In this document: one piece after another, positions 19,766 through 20,508 of the stretch
Numbering within the stretch: the stretch's first letter is position 1
How the letters are laid out: each line of letters begins with the position of its first letter
DNA from: Pleurotus ostreatus/Saccharomyces cerevisiae fusant
Taxonomy: Eukaryota; Opisthokonta
Direction of reading: 5' to 3'
Length of the DNA: 20,508 bases
Assembly: GCA_024196135.1 (NCBI GenBank)
Contig: JAMQCK010000534.1
Coordinates: 1-20,508, forward strand
Position numbers and translations under genes: made by a program
Notes under the pieces: generated by a model
What the model was told of the DNA's origin: nothing
Seen by the model: the letters and a program-made list of their open reading frames with translations, nothing else
The model's database searches: none

Positions 19766-20190
19766 AACGGAGAGGGTCGGTCGTACGAGGCAGGGCCGGG
19801 CGAGGGGTATGGTAGGACGAAGAGAGGGGTGCGTTGAGATGAAGGGGGCGAAGGGGTGGGGCGACATGGCGTCGTGGAGGGGTGCGGAAGCACGAAAGGG
19901 GATGGGAAGGGGGTACGAAAAGGAGGGGCGGCGCGAGTGACCGTCGCGCCCGTCGTCGGTAAGATAGTCGATGCACGTCGTTGGGTGCGGGCGTGCCGGC
20001 GTGCGGGCGAGGTCGAGGGTAGATGGCGCCCGCCGTCGATAGGGTAGCCCAGTAATCCGGAATGCAAGTCAGCTAGCGAGGGTCAGTGAGCAAGGCGAAG
20101 GCGGTCAGTAAATAAGAGAAGTGGATTGTAGTAAAAGACGGACGAGTTAGTGAACACGACGACACCTTATGCTGTACCCTTATTACAATA
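19766..20190. other. Purine-rich spacer
   Basis: About 420 bases with strong G/A bias on the plus strand (19,780-19,935), with no supportable gene. It separates the two right-hand hairpin modules. Confidence 0.5.
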
Positions 20191-20508
20191 GGACCCCGAT
20201 AATTATCGTGAACTCTATTGTAAAGATTCCGATAACTCATCGGGGGTTCTATTCTAATAATCCCCGACAGTGGGCGTCGGCAATTTCCGAGCCATGAACG
20301 GGCCTTTCGGGACGGCCTGGCTCACCGGGTTGGCCTCCGAGCTGCCCGAGACGGTGGCTCGCAGGTGGCGCGAGCGCGTGCGCGGCCACTCATGCTCGCG
20401 GACGATTCCGCGGCACGCACCGGCTCTTCGGGCATGGTTCCGACGTCGCGCCGCGTGCCGCCGATCGTCACGCGTGTTGCCGCCGCGGTCGCGCTCACCG
20501 CCGCACGC
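20191..20508 (+). repeat. Hairpin repeat module, copy D2 (plus orientation, cut by window edge)
   Basis: Contains an imperfect hairpin at 20,194-20,245 (CCCCGATAATTATCG pairing with CCGATAACTCATCGGGG, one bulge). Next comes GGCCTGGCTCACCGGG-like sequence (20,316-20,329 identical over 14 bases to 977-990), then the anchor CGCGCTCACCGCCGCACGC (20,490-20,508), identical to the 19.4-kb copy. The distance from CCTGGCTCACCGGG to the anchor (about 174 bases) matches the left copy (about 178). It continues beyond the window. Confidence 0.6.

Overview
The window looks like nuclear DNA of an Agaricomycete (mushroom-forming basidiomycete). It is GC-rich, its genes carry short GT-AG introns (about 46-65 bases) with CTAAC/CTGAC-like branch sites, and its centre holds a CxC2-type KDZ transposase. 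There are no bacterial-style operons, rRNA, tRNA or CRISPR signals. All gene models below were spliced by eye, and every intron phase was checked so that each coding total is a multiple of three.

Layout. (1) 1-2,830: very GC- and CpG-rich, gene-free DNA with two oppositely oriented hairpin-bearing repeat modules (about 390-800 and 870-1,260), a G-tract and one copy of a second dispersed repeat. (2) 2,976-4,000: a minisatellite with a 136-bp unit. (3) 4,517-12,905: four minus-strand genes. These are an apparently intact KDZ transposase, an unrecognised 286-aa protein, and two proteins carrying RNase H1 N-terminal (hybrid-binding/viroplasmin-like) folds without any RNase H catalytic domain. (4) 13,161-16,929: two plus-strand paralogues, a truncated 118-aa copy with its own TATA promoter and a 947-aa copy with acidic and basic tracts. 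(5) 16,930-20,508: gene-poor DNA with a possible gene remnant, a second copy of the dispersed repeat in inverted orientation, a 29-bp inverted repeat, and two more hairpin modules.

How it may fit together. The gene block is bracketed by hairpin modules facing each other (870-1,260 plus strand; about 19,330-19,765 minus strand), roughly 18.8 kb apart. Each of these has an oppositely oriented partner module on its outer side. This could be a large composite element or a tandemly repeated genomic unit with KDZ and hybrid-binding-domain genes inside. That is inference: I could not identify terminal inverted repeats with a target-site duplication, so the KDZ element's exact ends are unknown. The individual gene models are the most secure part; the repeat architecture is the most novel.
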